Source of the DNA: Nocardioides sp.
GTDB taxonomy: Bacteria; Actinomycetota; Actinomycetes; Propionibacteriales; Nocardioidaceae
Direction: 5' to 3'
DNA length: 43,377 bases
NCBI GenBank assembly: GCA_026786275.1
Contig: JAJAYJ010000172.1
Span: 1 to 43,377, forward strand
Shown here: positions 8,996-18,190 of the stretch, piece after piece
Layout of the letters: each line of letters opens with the position of its first letter
Position numbering within the stretch: position 1 is the stretch's first letter
Made by a program: the position numbers and the translations under genes
The notes under the pieces: model-generated
Seen by the model: only the letters and a program-made list of their open reading frames with translations
The model's database searches: none
What the model was told of the DNA's origin: nothing

Positions 8996-9186
8996 GGGTG
9001 GTGGACCCCGTACGACGCGCGTTGGCCGGGGTGCGCTGGTACGCGAAAGAGCTCAGCGGGGAGGGCCGGTGGGACACCTACCTGCAGCAGTGCGAGCGTG
9101 ACGGGGTCACGCCGATGGGTCGCCGCGAGTTCGAGCGTCACCTCGACGACCACCGGGAGACGTCCACCCAGGGACGCTGCTGCTGA
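8992..9186 (+). CDS. YbdD/YjiX family small protein
   Basis: 64 aa (VRWYAKELSGEGRWDTYLQQCERDG...RREFERHLDDHR); overlaps the cstA stop by 4 nt. Confidence 0.88.
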   Translation: MRVVDPVRRALAGVRWYAKELSGEGRWDTYLQQCERDGVTPMGRREFERHLDDHRETSTQGRCC

Positions 9187-9293
9187 CCTGCGGCGATATT
9201 GCCGTCCGCCCCGAAGGGCCCGCTGCCGGCGGCGGTCACGGACACCCCACTAACCTGGGGTGACCCACCCGCTTTCGAACGACAGGCTGCTCC

Positions 9294-10520
9294 ATGGACG
9301 TCCCCAGCTGGGTCTGGGCCCTCACCGTCGTCGGCATCGTCGCGATGCTGGCCTTCGACTTCGTCTTCCACGTACGCAAGGCCCACGTGCCCACCCTCCG
9401 CGAGGCGGCCGTGTGGTCCGCGACCTACGTCGGCATCGCGCTGCTGTTCGGCGTGGGCGTGTTCGTCTTCGGCGGCAGCACTGCCGGTGGTGAGTACTTC
9501 GCCGGCTACGTGACAGAGAAGGCGCTCAGCGTCGACAACCTCTTCGTGTTCCTGATCATCATGGGCAGCTTCGCGGTGCCCCGCGAGGACCAGCAGAAGG
9601 TGCTGCTCTTCGGCATCGTCTTCTCGCTGCTGGCCCGGACCGGGTTCATCCTCATCGGCGCCGCGCTGATCAACCAGTTCGCCTGGGTGTTCTACCTCTT
9701 CGGCCTGATCCTGGTCCTGACCGCCGGCAACATGCTCAAGAAGCAGACCGGGGGCGACTCCCACGACGAGGGTGACAATCTGGTCGTCAAGCTGGCTCGC
9801 AAGTTCCTGCGCACCTCCGAGCACTTCGACGGCGACAAGCTCTTCACGGTGGAGAACGGCAAGCGGGTGCTGACCCCGATGCTGCTGGTGATGGTGGCGA
9901 TCGGCGGCACCGACATCCTGTTCGCGCTCGACTCGATCCCGGCGATCTTCGGGCTGACCGAGAGTACCTTCATCGTCTTCACGGCCACGGCGTTCTCCCT
10001 GCTGGGCCTGCGTCAGCTGTTCTTCCTCATCGACGGCCTCCTCGACCGCTTGATCTACCTCTCCTACGGCCTGGCCGCCATCCTCGGCTTCATCGGCGTC
10101 AAGCTGATCCTGCACGCCCTGCACGAGAACAACCTGGGCTTCATCAACGGCGGCGAGCCCGTCGAGGTCACCGAGATCAGCACCGGGGTCTCGCTCGGCG
10201 TGATCCTGGTCGTGCTGGTGGTGACGGTGGTGGCCTCCCTGGTCAGCAAGAAGGGCAAGGCCCAGACCGCGGTCGCCAACGCCCGGCGCCACGCCACGGC
10301 GTACCTCGACCTGGGCTACACCGCCGACCTCGCCGAGCGGGAGCGGGTCTTCTCCCGCCTGGTGGCGGAGGGTGAGCAGATCAAGTCCCTCGGGCCGAAG
10401 TACCGCGCGGCGATCAAGGACGAGCCCGAGCTGCTGGCGCTGATCGAGGAGGCCCGTCGTCGCCACGACGAGGCCACCCCGGACTCCCAGAGCGTCGCCG
10501 TGCCCGGGCCGCTGCGCTGA
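9294..10520 (+). CDS. TerC family integral membrane protein
   Basis: EYFAGYVTEKALSVDNLFVFLIIMGSFAVP and LVMVAIGGTDILFALDSIPAIFGLT. Confidence 0.93.
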   Translation: MDVPSWVWALTVVGIVAMLAFDFVFHVRKAHVPTLREAAVWSATYVGIALLFGVGVFVFGGSTAGGEYFAGYVTEKALSVDNLFVFLIIMGSFAVPREDQQKVLLFGIVFSLLARTGFILIGAALINQFAWVFYLFGLILVLTAGNMLKKQTGGDSHDEGDNLVVKLARKFLRTSEHFDGDKLFTVENGKRVLTPMLLVMVAIGGTDILFALDSIPAIFGLTESTFIVFTATAFSLLGLRQLFFLIDGLLDRLIYLSYGLAAILGFIGVKLILHALHENNLGFINGGEPVEVTEISTGVSLGVILVVLVVTVVASLVSKKGKAQTAVANARRHATAYLDLGYTADLAERERVFSRLVAEGEQIKSLGPKYRAAIKDEPELLALIEEARRRHDEATPDSQSVAVPGPLR

Positions 10521-10525
10521 GCAGC

Positions 10526-11134
10526 GTGGCGTCGCCCGTGCGCCTGGCCGTCCTGGGCGACTCGATCGCCTGGGGCCAGGGCGCCACCAGCCCGGGCGAC
10601 CGTCTGGCGGCGCGACTGGCCGCCGGCCTGGCGGGCCACGAGATCGAGGTCGAGACCCGGGTGCTGGCGGTGCCCGGGGCACGCAGCGCCGATCTCGGGC
10701 CGCAGGTCCGTCACGCGGTGACCTGGCCGCCGCAGGTGGTGGTGATGGTGATCGGGGCCAACGACCTGACCCACCTGGTCCCGCTGGACGTCGCGGTGCA
10801 CGCCCTGGCCGACGCGGTACGCCGGCTGCGCGCGGTGGGCGCCCAGGTCGTGGTCGCGCCGGCCCCCGACCTCAGCGCGGTGCCGCACGTGCCGGTGATG
10901 CTGCGCCCGGTCGTGCAGGCCGCCAGCGCGCAACTGAGGGCCCGGCAGGCCGAGGTCGTGCTGCGTCACGGTGGCCGGGTGGCCGACCGCGACCAGGTGG
11001 CCTCGCGTGCCTTCGCCTCCGATGCCTCCCTCTTCTCCGCAGACCGTTTCCACCCCTCGAGCAGCGGGTACGCCGTGATCGCCTCGTCCTTGCTTCCCGA
11101 GGTCCGTGCTGCCGTCGCTGCGCTCGGCTCCTGA
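10526..11134 (+). CDS. SGNH/GDSL hydrolase family protein
   Basis: LAVLGDSIAWGQGA (block I), MVIGANDLTH, DRFHPSSSGYAVIA (DxxH block V). Confidence 0.9.
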   Translation: MASPVRLAVLGDSIAWGQGATSPGDRLAARLAAGLAGHEIEVETRVLAVPGARSADLGPQVRHAVTWPPQVVVMVIGANDLTHLVPLDVAVHALADAVRRLRAVGAQVVVAPAPDLSAVPHVPVMLRPVVQAASAQLRARQAEVVLRHGGRVADRDQVASRAFASDASLFSADRFHPSSSGYAVIASSLLPEVRAAVAALGS

Positions 11135-11183
11135 CCGAGACGTGCTCCCGGTCCTCGCCCGCAGCGCGCGGCTCGCGGTCTGA

Positions 11184-12020
11184 CTACCGCTGGTCGCGAG
11201 GGGGCTGCGGCTGCTGGAAGCCGGCCTCCCCGCCGATCCGTCCGCCGTGCGGGCGGCCGTGGTCGGCGTACTCCTCACGGGTGAAGACGAGCTGGTGCTC
11301 GCCGAGCTCGAGGCGGGCGCCGGTGCGCAGGACCGACCGGTCGACCGGGGCGCCGTGCACGCGGACCACGCCCTGGACGGCGGCGACCACGAACTCGTCG
11401 TCGGCGTCGTGGGTGACCACGGCGTGTCGGGGCGCCAGCCGGGGCAGCACCACGTCGCAGCCCGGGTCGGAACCGATGACCACCTGGTCGACGAGCCAGA
11501 AGACCGGCTGCCGCTCACCGGGCCACACGGCGCTACGGACCAGCACCAGGCGGGGGCCGCCGCCCCGGGCCGGGTCGTGGGTGGTGGTGATCCGTCGGCG
11601 GACCCGGCGCAGGAACGTCGGGGCAGGCGGCCACAGGGTCGGCGGCGGCACCAGCTCGAGGTCGGGCAGCACCGGGGGCGTCGCGCGGGCCCGGGAACGA
11701 GCCGACGTCAGGGCACCCCGCAGGCTGCCGAGCCGGATCCGGCGCGAACCCGTGAGACGACGTTGCCACCACGGCGCCACCACGGCGCCGAGCGAGACCA
11801 GGTGCTCACCTCCGCTGACCACGCGGACCACGAGCCCGCGCGAGGCCAGGCCCTCGGCGACGGCCGCGATGGCGGGTGCGTCCCCGGAGCCCGCGAAGGC
11901 GCCCGGATCGTCCACCTCGAGCACCAGCGAGCGTCCGGCACCCCGCAGCCGGCCGTGGACGGTCTCCCGGCCCTCGACCTGGAGCTCGAAGGTGAGGTCG
12001 GCCGACAGGTGCACCGGCAC
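11184..12020 (-). CDS. FHA domain-containing protein
   Basis: C-terminal FHA-like core WLVDQVVIGSDPGCDVVLPRLAPRHAVVTHDADDEFVVAAVQGVVRVHGAPVDRSVLRTGARLELGEHQLVF. Confidence 0.72.
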   Translation of the reverse strand: MPVHLSADLTFELQVEGRETVHGRLRGAGRSLVLEVDDPGAFAGSGDAPAIAAVAEGLASRGLVVRVVSGGEHLVSLGAVVAPWWQRRLTGSRRIRLGSLRGALTSARSRARATPPVLPDLELVPPPTLWPPAPTFLRRVRRRITTTHDPARGGGPRLVLVRSAVWPGERQPVFWLVDQVVIGSDPGCDVVLPRLAPRHAVVTHDADDEFVVAAVQGVVRVHGAPVDRSVLRTGARLELGEHQLVFTREEYADHGRPHGGRIGGEAGFQQPQPPRDQR

Positions 12021-12026
12021 GGCCGG

Positions 12027-12293
12027 TCAGCCCCGGCCGGGGCCAGTGGGTCCACCCACGTCGCTGGTGGTGATGGTGAGGGTGCCGTTGAGCTTCCAGG
12101 TGGCTCGGGGCGCCTTGGACCCGGTGTCGCGGGGCACCTCGACGGCCATGTCCTCGAACCGGTAGTGGATCGCGGCCTCACGTCCGGTCAGGAAGGTCCA
12201 CATCCGCGCAGCCAGGTCGCTCCAGTCCACGACCTCCTCCGAGAGGGACCCGTCGACGGACTGACTGCTGACGGGGGTTCCGGGGTCTGACAT
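12027..12293 (-). CDS. Hypothetical protein
   Basis: ATG with GGAGG upstream (GTGGAGGCAGCGATG); 88 aa, 6 nt upstream of the FHA gene. Confidence 0.65.
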   Translation of the reverse strand: MSDPGTPVSSQSVDGSLSEEVVDWSDLAARMWTFLTGREAAIHYRFEDMAVEVPRDTGSKAPRATWKLNGTLTITTSDVGGPTGPGRG

Positions 12294-13141
12294 CGCTGCC
12301 TCCACAAGAGTCGAACCTCAACATGATGTTGAATGATTTCGCTGCCAGTGTGGACGCGTTGTTCACGTACGCACAAGACCCCCGGGTGGGTGAGCGGCGA
12401 GAGCATCGAGGTCCCAGCACCGGTGCCCCGGCACCAGCGTGGCCAGGTCGTCGCCAGCCAGCACCACCACGCCGCGCTGTGCGGCGATCACGGCCGACAT
12501 CACCCGGCGTCCGCCGGGGTCGAGCTGACCATCGAGGTGGTCCAGCACGACGAGGGGAGGACTTCCGTGCACGGCGCGGGCCAGCAGCACGCGGCCGCGC
12601 TGGGACAGCGAGAGCGGTTCGCCTCCGCGCCGCAGCCGGGTCCGGGCACCCTCGGGCAGGTCGCTGAGGACGACGTCGAGACCGACGTGGCGCAGCGTCT
12701 CCTCGACGGGCGTGGTGCTGGCGGGGTCGCGGTAGCGTACGGACCGCTCCACGGTGCCGCGCTCCAGCGCCCAGCCGCGGGCCGCGCTGCCGACCAGGGT
12801 GCGCCGGACGGCGGACGGCACGTCGCTCGTGAGGCGGCCGGCGAGCATGACGGTCCCGGTGTGCTCGCGGGTCCCGCACAGGGCGGCCAGGACGGCCTCG
12901 ACGCGATGCGGGTCGCGGCTGCTCACCGCCACCCGCTCACCAGGTGCCGCAACCAGGTCGGGATAGGGCACCCCGTCCACCACGAGGCCCTCGACCCGCA
13001 GTCCGGTGTCGTCGGTGTCCTGCTCGGCCCGGTCGCGGGCAGCGAGCACCCGCTCGTGGGCCTCGGCGTCGTCACCGGCCACCAGGGCCGGGCCGAGGAT
13101 CCGGGCGGCGGCGCGGAAGGACTGGCGGTACTCCACGATCC

Positions 13142-13170
13142 GGGCGAGATCGGCGATCGGCGATCGGCGT
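13142..13170. repeat. Heptanucleotide tandem repeat (gatcggc)x3
   Basis: gagatcggcgatcggcgatcggcgtgg; removing one unit restores the ORF (ILATPIADLARIVEYRQ). Confidence 0.85.
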
Positions 13171-13749
13171 GGCCAGGATGCCGACCACGGTGAGCGCGGC
13201 GGCCACCGTCCCGATCGGGAGGGCCGCGATGCTGCCGACACCCGTCACGCAGACGACGGCGAGGCCCGCCGCCACGGCGGCCGCGCCGCGCAGCGCACCA
13301 TTGATGCGAGCCCGGGCGACCGCAGCGTCGCGCACCTGGCGGCTCCGGTCCTGCACGTTGCGCAGCTCGCGCCGGGTGCCTCCGGACGCCCGGATGGCGG
13401 CCGCGGCCCCGACCGTGTCGGTGAGGTGTGCGGCGAGTCGGCCGCGCTGGCCGCGCAGTCCTGGGCCCGTCGGAAGAGCCCCCCGCGGGAGCAGTGCAAC
13501 GGCGGCGCCAAGGCCAGCAGGGGCAGGCCGACAACCATCGCGAGAGCCGGGTGCAGGAGTCCGAGCGCGACCCAGTTGCGCACCGCGGTCAGGTCGTTGG
13601 TGGTCCGGGCGACGGTGATGCCCAGGGACGGTCCGCCACCGGCCAGGCTGGAGGCGACCAGGCCTCGACGCAGCACCTGCACGTAGTGCTGGCCCAGCTC
13701 CTCGCGAGCACCCGCTTGCGTGAGCGCATCACCCCGAGGACCAGGGCAC

Positions 13750-13800
13750 CCACGCTGAGCCCACCCACGCTGAGCCCACCCACGCTGAGCCCACCCAGGC
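13750..13800. repeat. 15-bp tandem repeat (cacgctgagcccacc), about 3 copies
   Basis: Encodes SVGGL-SVGGL-SVGA in the TMD of the ABC-like protein. Confidence 0.9.
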
Positions 13801-13953
13801 TGATCGCGCGCTGCGCCGTGGAGGTGGCCTCGAGCGCCATCGGCATCAGGGCGATCGTGGACATCGCCAGCCAGGCCTGCGCCAGTCCGTTGCCCACGAG
13901 CCTGGCCAGGATGCCGCGACGCGCACCCTGGACCAGGGGCGGCAGCCGTCCGT

Positions 13954-15064
13954 TCACGCCAGCAGCCCTCGGGCCACGTCGGCCTCGGCCAAGGAGAAGG
14001 TGTCCACCACGGGCACGTCCAGGGCCTGTCCGGCTTCGGCCGCCGCCAGCGGGGACGCCGTGAACCGGCCGCTCACCGCGAGGACGGGCAGGCCGGACCC
14101 GGCGAGGACCTGCACCCCGGCCACCGCTCCGAGGGCGTCGGCCGCGGCGAAGACGACGTGGTCGACGGTCGAGGCGAAGAGCGGGTCGGTGAGCAACCGC
14201 GCGGTCTCCTGCTGGTAGTCGCCGCCGGCGATCTCGACCACCACGACGTCAGGGTCGGCGGCGGACAGCTCGGAGACGAGCGAGGCCAGCAGGGCGCGCA
14301 CCCGGTCGTGGGCGAGCCGGTACGTCGAGGCGAACCCGAAGTCGGTGAAGTCCAGCACCTGCGAGGCGCCGGCGTCGGTGAACATCCGGGGGTCGCCACC
14401 GGCCCCGGTCCCGGTGGCCTTGCCGGCCGCCACGACCTGACCCGAGGCCGCGAGGCCGTGCACGAGCGAGGCCAGGGTCGTGGACTGCGGAGTTCATGGA
14501 CGTTCCGAGGACGGCGACGACGAGGGGCCTGGGTCGGGTCGCACCGGCAGGTCGCTGCGCCACGGGTCCCAGCTGGTAGGGCGCGGCGTCGGTCAAGGTC
14601 ACCGCCGTGCCCGACCGGGCGAGGACACCCAGGGGCTGCAGGCGGGTGGCGGTGCTGATCGCGGCGTGCTGAGCGGTGACCACCCCGGCGATGCCGCCGG
14701 CCGCGATCAGGTCCGCGGCACCGAGGTCCCCGGGCACGGTCGCCTCGAACTGGTCGGGGGCGTAGCGGTGACCGTAGGCGACCAGCACCTCGTCCCCGAC
14801 GTACAAGGTCTGACGCCGGCTCGCGGGGCTCTCGAGCTTGGTGTGCGTGCCGATCTCCTCGACGCGGGCCAGGACCACGTCACCGGGACGTGGCACCACC
14901 CGGTCGCCGACGAGAAGCTCGTAGCCGTGAGCGGAGGCCTCGATGCGTTCGCGCACGAACCGGGTGGTGTACGCCGCCTTGGCGGCGAGCAGACGGGCGG
15001 CCGGGAGCGGGAGAGTGCTGATGGGGTCGCCGTGGGTGGACAGCGGGGCGGAGGAGATCGTCAT
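13954..15064 (-). pseudogene. P-loop NTPase family protein of unknown function, frameshifted inside Walker A
   Basis: Frame 1 MTISSAPLSTHGDPISTLPLPAARLLAAKAAYTTRFVRERI...VVAVLGTSMNS; frame 2 STTLASLVHGLAASGQVVAAGKATGTGAGGDPRMFTDAG; GTSMNSGKSTT is rebuilt by restoring 2 nt near 14487. Confidence 0.7.
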
Positions 15065-15164
15065 GACCGCGACGCCACGAGCGGTGGATGAGGTGTCTCT
15101 GAGACGCGGATGAGGGCTGTCTCATCGCTCGTCAGCCGGCGTTCACCTGCGTGACGGCACCAGG

Positions 15165-15926
15165 TCAGACGTGGCCGCTGAGCTGCGCCATCCGGCGCTC
15201 GAGCGCGGCCAGGTAGGCGTCGCGACGCGCGGCCGAGAGCGCGGACAGGCTCTCGAGGTGGCTGCAGGCGGGCAGCACGTCGATCGACAGCTTCGCCGCA
15301 CCGGCCAGGGCCCGCAGCTCGTCGAGGCGGTCCCCGAACGGCGTACCGCTGCCGGGGGAGTAGGACCGCACCACCTCGTCCACGTCGTCGGCGTACAGGT
15401 CGACCTTGGTGACCACGACGACCAGCCACGTGGGGTGCGCGCGACGCACCGCCATCGAGGCGATCCGGTGCGCGGTGACGGTCCAGTCGTCCAGCTCGCG
15501 GGCCAGCTGCTCCTCGCGGGAGACCGGGGCCGCTCCGGTCGTCCCGGCGGCCCGGCGACCGGTGGCGTGGCCGTTGGCGACCACGTGGAGCACGCCGTCG
15601 ACCGGGTCGTCGTGGAAGACCTGGTCGAGCGCCCCCAGCCGGGTGGCGGCGTTCTCACCGGGCACGACCCGGAAGCGGAACCCGGTCAGCCGGCGGCCGC
15701 GGCGCACGCGCCGCTCCAGCACCGCCGAGCCGGACGGGTCGGCGGGTCGCGGTGCGTCGTCGGGGGTCGGCCGACCGCAGAGGTGGTCGACAAGCTCGGA
15801 CTTGCCGGCGCCGGTCATCCCGGTCACCGCGACTGTGGGGTAGCGGCGCTGGAGGGCGCCGGTGACCCGGTCACGACCCCGGCTCAGGGCCTGGGGTAGG
15901 TCGCGGGCACGGAAGGTCGAGGGCAC
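15165..15926 (-). CDS. P-loop GTPase-like protein
   Basis: YPTVAVTGMTGAGKSELVDHLCG (Walker A/G1), WLVVVVTKVDLYADD (G4-like TKVD). Confidence 0.75.
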   Translation of the reverse strand: MPSTFRARDLPQALSRGRDRVTGALQRRYPTVAVTGMTGAGKSELVDHLCGRPTPDDAPRPADPSGSAVLERRVRRGRRLTGFRFRVVPGENAATRLGALDQVFHDDPVDGVLHVVANGHATGRRAAGTTGAAPVSREEQLARELDDWTVTAHRIASMAVRRAHPTWLVVVVTKVDLYADDVDEVVRSYSPGSGTPFGDRLDELRALAGAAKLSIDVLPACSHLESLSALSAARRDAYLAALERRMAQLSGHV

Positions 15927-15981
15927 GGGGGTCAGCCTAGGGGTGTGACGACGAGGGTCGGGCGACCACCAGACTGCCCTG

Positions 15982-16821
15982 GTGCCTGAGCTGCCCGAGG
16001 TCGAGTCCGCACGCGCCGTGATCGAGCGCTCCGCGCTGGAGCGGGTGATCGCGGGGGTCGACGACGCGGACACCTACGAGTGCCGGCCGCATGCCCCGGG
16101 GGAGATCCGCGACGCGCTCCTCGGCCGTCGGCTGACCGCGGCACGCCGACGCGGCAAGCTGATGTGGTGCGAGACCTCGGGCACCGCCGGCTCGCGGGAA
16201 CCGGGACCGCTGCTGGGCCTGCACCTGGGCATGAGCGGGCGGATCCTGGTGACCGACCCCACCGAGAGCGCCGAGGACGAGGGCGGTGACTACGTGGGCG
16301 GCGGGCCGGGCGGCGGGCCGGGCCGGGGGGCTCGCAAGCCGGAGTGGTACCGGTTCACGATCGACTTCGAGGACGGCGGCTCGCTGCGGCTCTTCGACAA
16401 GCGTCGCCTGGGTCGGGTCCGGCTCGATCCCGACGTGGACGCCCTGGGCCCCGACGCCGGCGAGATCGGGCGCGACGACTTCCGGGCCCGCGTGGGTCGA
16501 GGCACCGCCCCGCTCAAGGCCCGGCTGCTCGACCAGGCCACCCTGGCCGGGGTCGGCAACCTGCTGGCCGACGAGGTGCTCTGGCAGAGCCGTCTCAGCC
16601 CGCAGCGTCCCGCCGGTGAGCTGTCGACCGCGGAGCTGGACGCGCTGCGCCGCGAGCTGCGCCAGGGCATCCGACACGCCATCCGGCACGGTGGGGTGCA
16701 CACCGGAGAGGTGATGCCCTACCGCCGCTCCGGCGCCCGGTGCCCCCGGTGTGACGCCGAGATGCGGCGCGCCACGGTGGGTGGCCGGACCACCTGGTGG
16801 TGCCCGCAGGAGCAGACCTGA
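15982..16821 (+). CDS. Formamidopyrimidine-DNA glycosylase / endonuclease VIII family protein
   Basis: MPELPEVESAR N-terminus, AGVGNLLADEVLWQ, C-terminal zinc finger CPRCDAEMRRATVGGRTTWWCPQ. Confidence 0.93.
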   Translation: MPELPEVESARAVIERSALERVIAGVDDADTYECRPHAPGEIRDALLGRRLTAARRRGKLMWCETSGTAGSREPGPLLGLHLGMSGRILVTDPTESAEDEGGDYVGGGPGGGPGRGARKPEWYRFTIDFEDGGSLRLFDKRRLGRVRLDPDVDALGPDAGEIGRDDFRARVGRGTAPLKARLLDQATLAGVGNLLADEVLWQSRLSPQRPAGELSTAELDALRRELRQGIRHAIRHGGVHTGEVMPYRRSGARCPRCDAEMRRATVGGRTTWWCPQEQT

Positions 16822-16907
16822 CGTGGCGCGGGTGGCGATTGGTGCACCGTCGCGCGGATGGGCTAACGTATGCATCGCTCCCAGAGTGTGTGTCACGAGT
16901 GAGCGAT

Positions 16908-16984
16908 GGCCCCGTAGCGCAGTTGGTTAGCGCGCCGCCCTGTCACGGCGGAGGCCGCGGGTTCGAGTCCCGTCGGGGTCGCCA
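16908..16984 (+). tRNA. tRNA-Asp (GUC), CCA encoded
   Basis: GGCCCCGTAGCGCAGTTGGTTAGCGCGCCGCCCTGTCACGGCGG...GGTTCGAGTCCCGTCGGGGTCGCCA; anticodon GTC. Confidence 0.95.
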
Positions 16985-16990
16985 CCGACA

Positions 16991-17020
16991 CAGGCCGGTT
17001 CCTTCCGAGGAGCCGGCCTG
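16991..17020. terminator. Hairpin terminator downstream of tRNA-Asp
   Basis: caggccggttcc-ttccga-ggagccggcctg, 12-bp stem with one G-T. Confidence 0.55.
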
Positions 17021-17040
17021 CGGCCATCTCCGGGGCCCAC

Positions 17041-17688
17041 TCAGGCGCGCGGCTCGACGTCGACCGGGGTGCCGAACGCGATGCTGCGGTCGTCGGTGCG
17101 GAACAGCTCCGGGCACGTCGTCAGGGTGATCAGGTGCGGCTGCGAGCCCAGCGCCGGCGTCACACCGCCGGCCGCCGGGTTGACCGGCCGGTCGGTGAGC
17201 ATCCAGGTCTGGGTGAACGGCACGGTCAGGTCGGTGCCGCCGGTGGTCTGGGCGTAGGTGTCCTTCGCCTCCCGCGTCTGCACCACGATCTCGTCGCCGA
17301 CCTGGAGCGAGGGCAGGTCCTGGAGCGGTTCACCGTGGGTGGCCCGGTGCGCCGCCAGCGCGTCGTTGCCGGGCTGGCCCGGCCCGGCGGTGCCCTCGAA
17401 GTGGCCGTAGCCTGCGGCGAGCGCGTCGTCGGAGACGCCCTCCAGCACCGGCACCTCGTACGCCGCGCCGAACGCCGGGATGCGCACGACCGCCCTGGTC
17501 ACGCCGTGCTCGGTGCGGGCCTGCTCCGCGCCGGACTGCCACTGCTGCTCGAGCTCGGAGACGACCTGGTCCTGCTGGCGGTGGCTGACCCAGGTGGTGC
17601 CCCCGGTGGTGCCCCAGTACTGCCAGCCCACCCAGCCCAGCACGGCGGTCCCGACCGCGACCAGCAGCAGGCCGAGCATCACCGACAC
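17041..17688 (-). CDS. Class E sortase
   Basis: N-terminal TM; NDALAAHRATHG (His), LITLTTCPE (Cys), TDDRSIAFG (Arg). Confidence 0.85.
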   Translation of the reverse strand: MSVMLGLLLVAVGTAVLGWVGWQYWGTTGGTTWVSHRQQDQVVSELEQQWQSGAEQARTEHGVTRAVVRIPAFGAAYEVPVLEGVSDDALAAGYGHFEGTAGPGQPGNDALAAHRATHGEPLQDLPSLQVGDEIVVQTREAKDTYAQTTGGTDLTVPFTQTWMLTDRPVNPAAGGVTPALGSQPHLITLTTCPELFRTDDRSIAFGTPVDVEPRA

Positions 17689-17827
17689 CCGGCCGCCGCG
17701 CGTGCGCGCGGGTCGCCGGGCAGGCGCCCCCAGCGAGACGTCGCCCAGGGTGGTCGCGCTGCGTCGTCACGCGTCCACGGTAGATGCCCGACCTCGCACC
17801 GACAGGTCCTTCGGGGAGACTGGGGGT

Positions 17828-18184
17828 GTGCCGATCGAGATGGACGACGAACGCTTCGACGCCCTGGTGGACCGCGCCCTCGACGAGATCCCTGAGGAGC
17901 TGGCGTCCCTGGTGCGCAACGTCGTGGTGCTGGTGCAGGCCGAGCCGCCGCCCGAGGAGCCCGACGACCTGCTCGGGCTCTACGACGGGGTGGCGCTGAC
18001 CGAGCGCGACAGCACGATGCTGCCCGGGCTGCCCGACCGGATCCTCGTCTTCCGGGGCCCGCTGCTCGACTTCTGCGACACCGAGGAGCAGCTCACCGAC
18101 GAGGTCCGGATCACCGTGGTGCACGAGATTGCCCACCACTTCGGCATCGACGACGACCGGCTGCACCAGCTCGGCTACGCCTGA
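17828..18184 (+). CDS. Metallopeptidase (zincin-like) family protein
   Basis: HEIAHHFGIDDDRLHQLGY zinc motif; GTG (or ATG 17840) start. Confidence 0.88.
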   Translation: MPIEMDDERFDALVDRALDEIPEELASLVRNVVVLVQAEPPPEEPDDLLGLYDGVALTERDSTMLPGLPDRILVFRGPLLDFCDTEEQLTDEVRITVVHEIAHHFGIDDDRLHQLGYA

Positions 18185-18190
18185 GCGACC

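Larger units (their letters stand above)
12363..13957 (-). pseudogene. ABC-exporter-like protein (TMD + degenerate NBD), ORF broken by about three frameshifts
   Basis: Ordered fragments in different frames: VNGRLPPLVQGARRGILARLVG..., YVQVLRRGLVASSLAGGGPSLG..., RGQRGRLAAHLTDTVGAAAAIRASGG..., PIADLARIVEYRQ...; breaks near 13715, 13508 and 13165. Confidence 0.7.

Noticed and set aside
9187-9293. Possible manganese (yybP-ykoY) riboswitch upstream of terC
   Set aside because: I could not identify the conserved motifs or stems by eye; a covariance-model search would be needed.
9138-10682. 514-aa minus-strand ORF antisense to terC
   Set aside because: His/Asp/Gln/Gly-rich shadow ORF typical of the strand opposite a high-GC gene.
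12577-13500. Programmed ribosomal frameshifting in the ABC-like gene
   Set aside because: The shift coincides with a duplicated 7-bp unit and other nearby run-length indels; no slippery heptamer plus stimulatory structure evident, so mutation or sequencing error is simpler.
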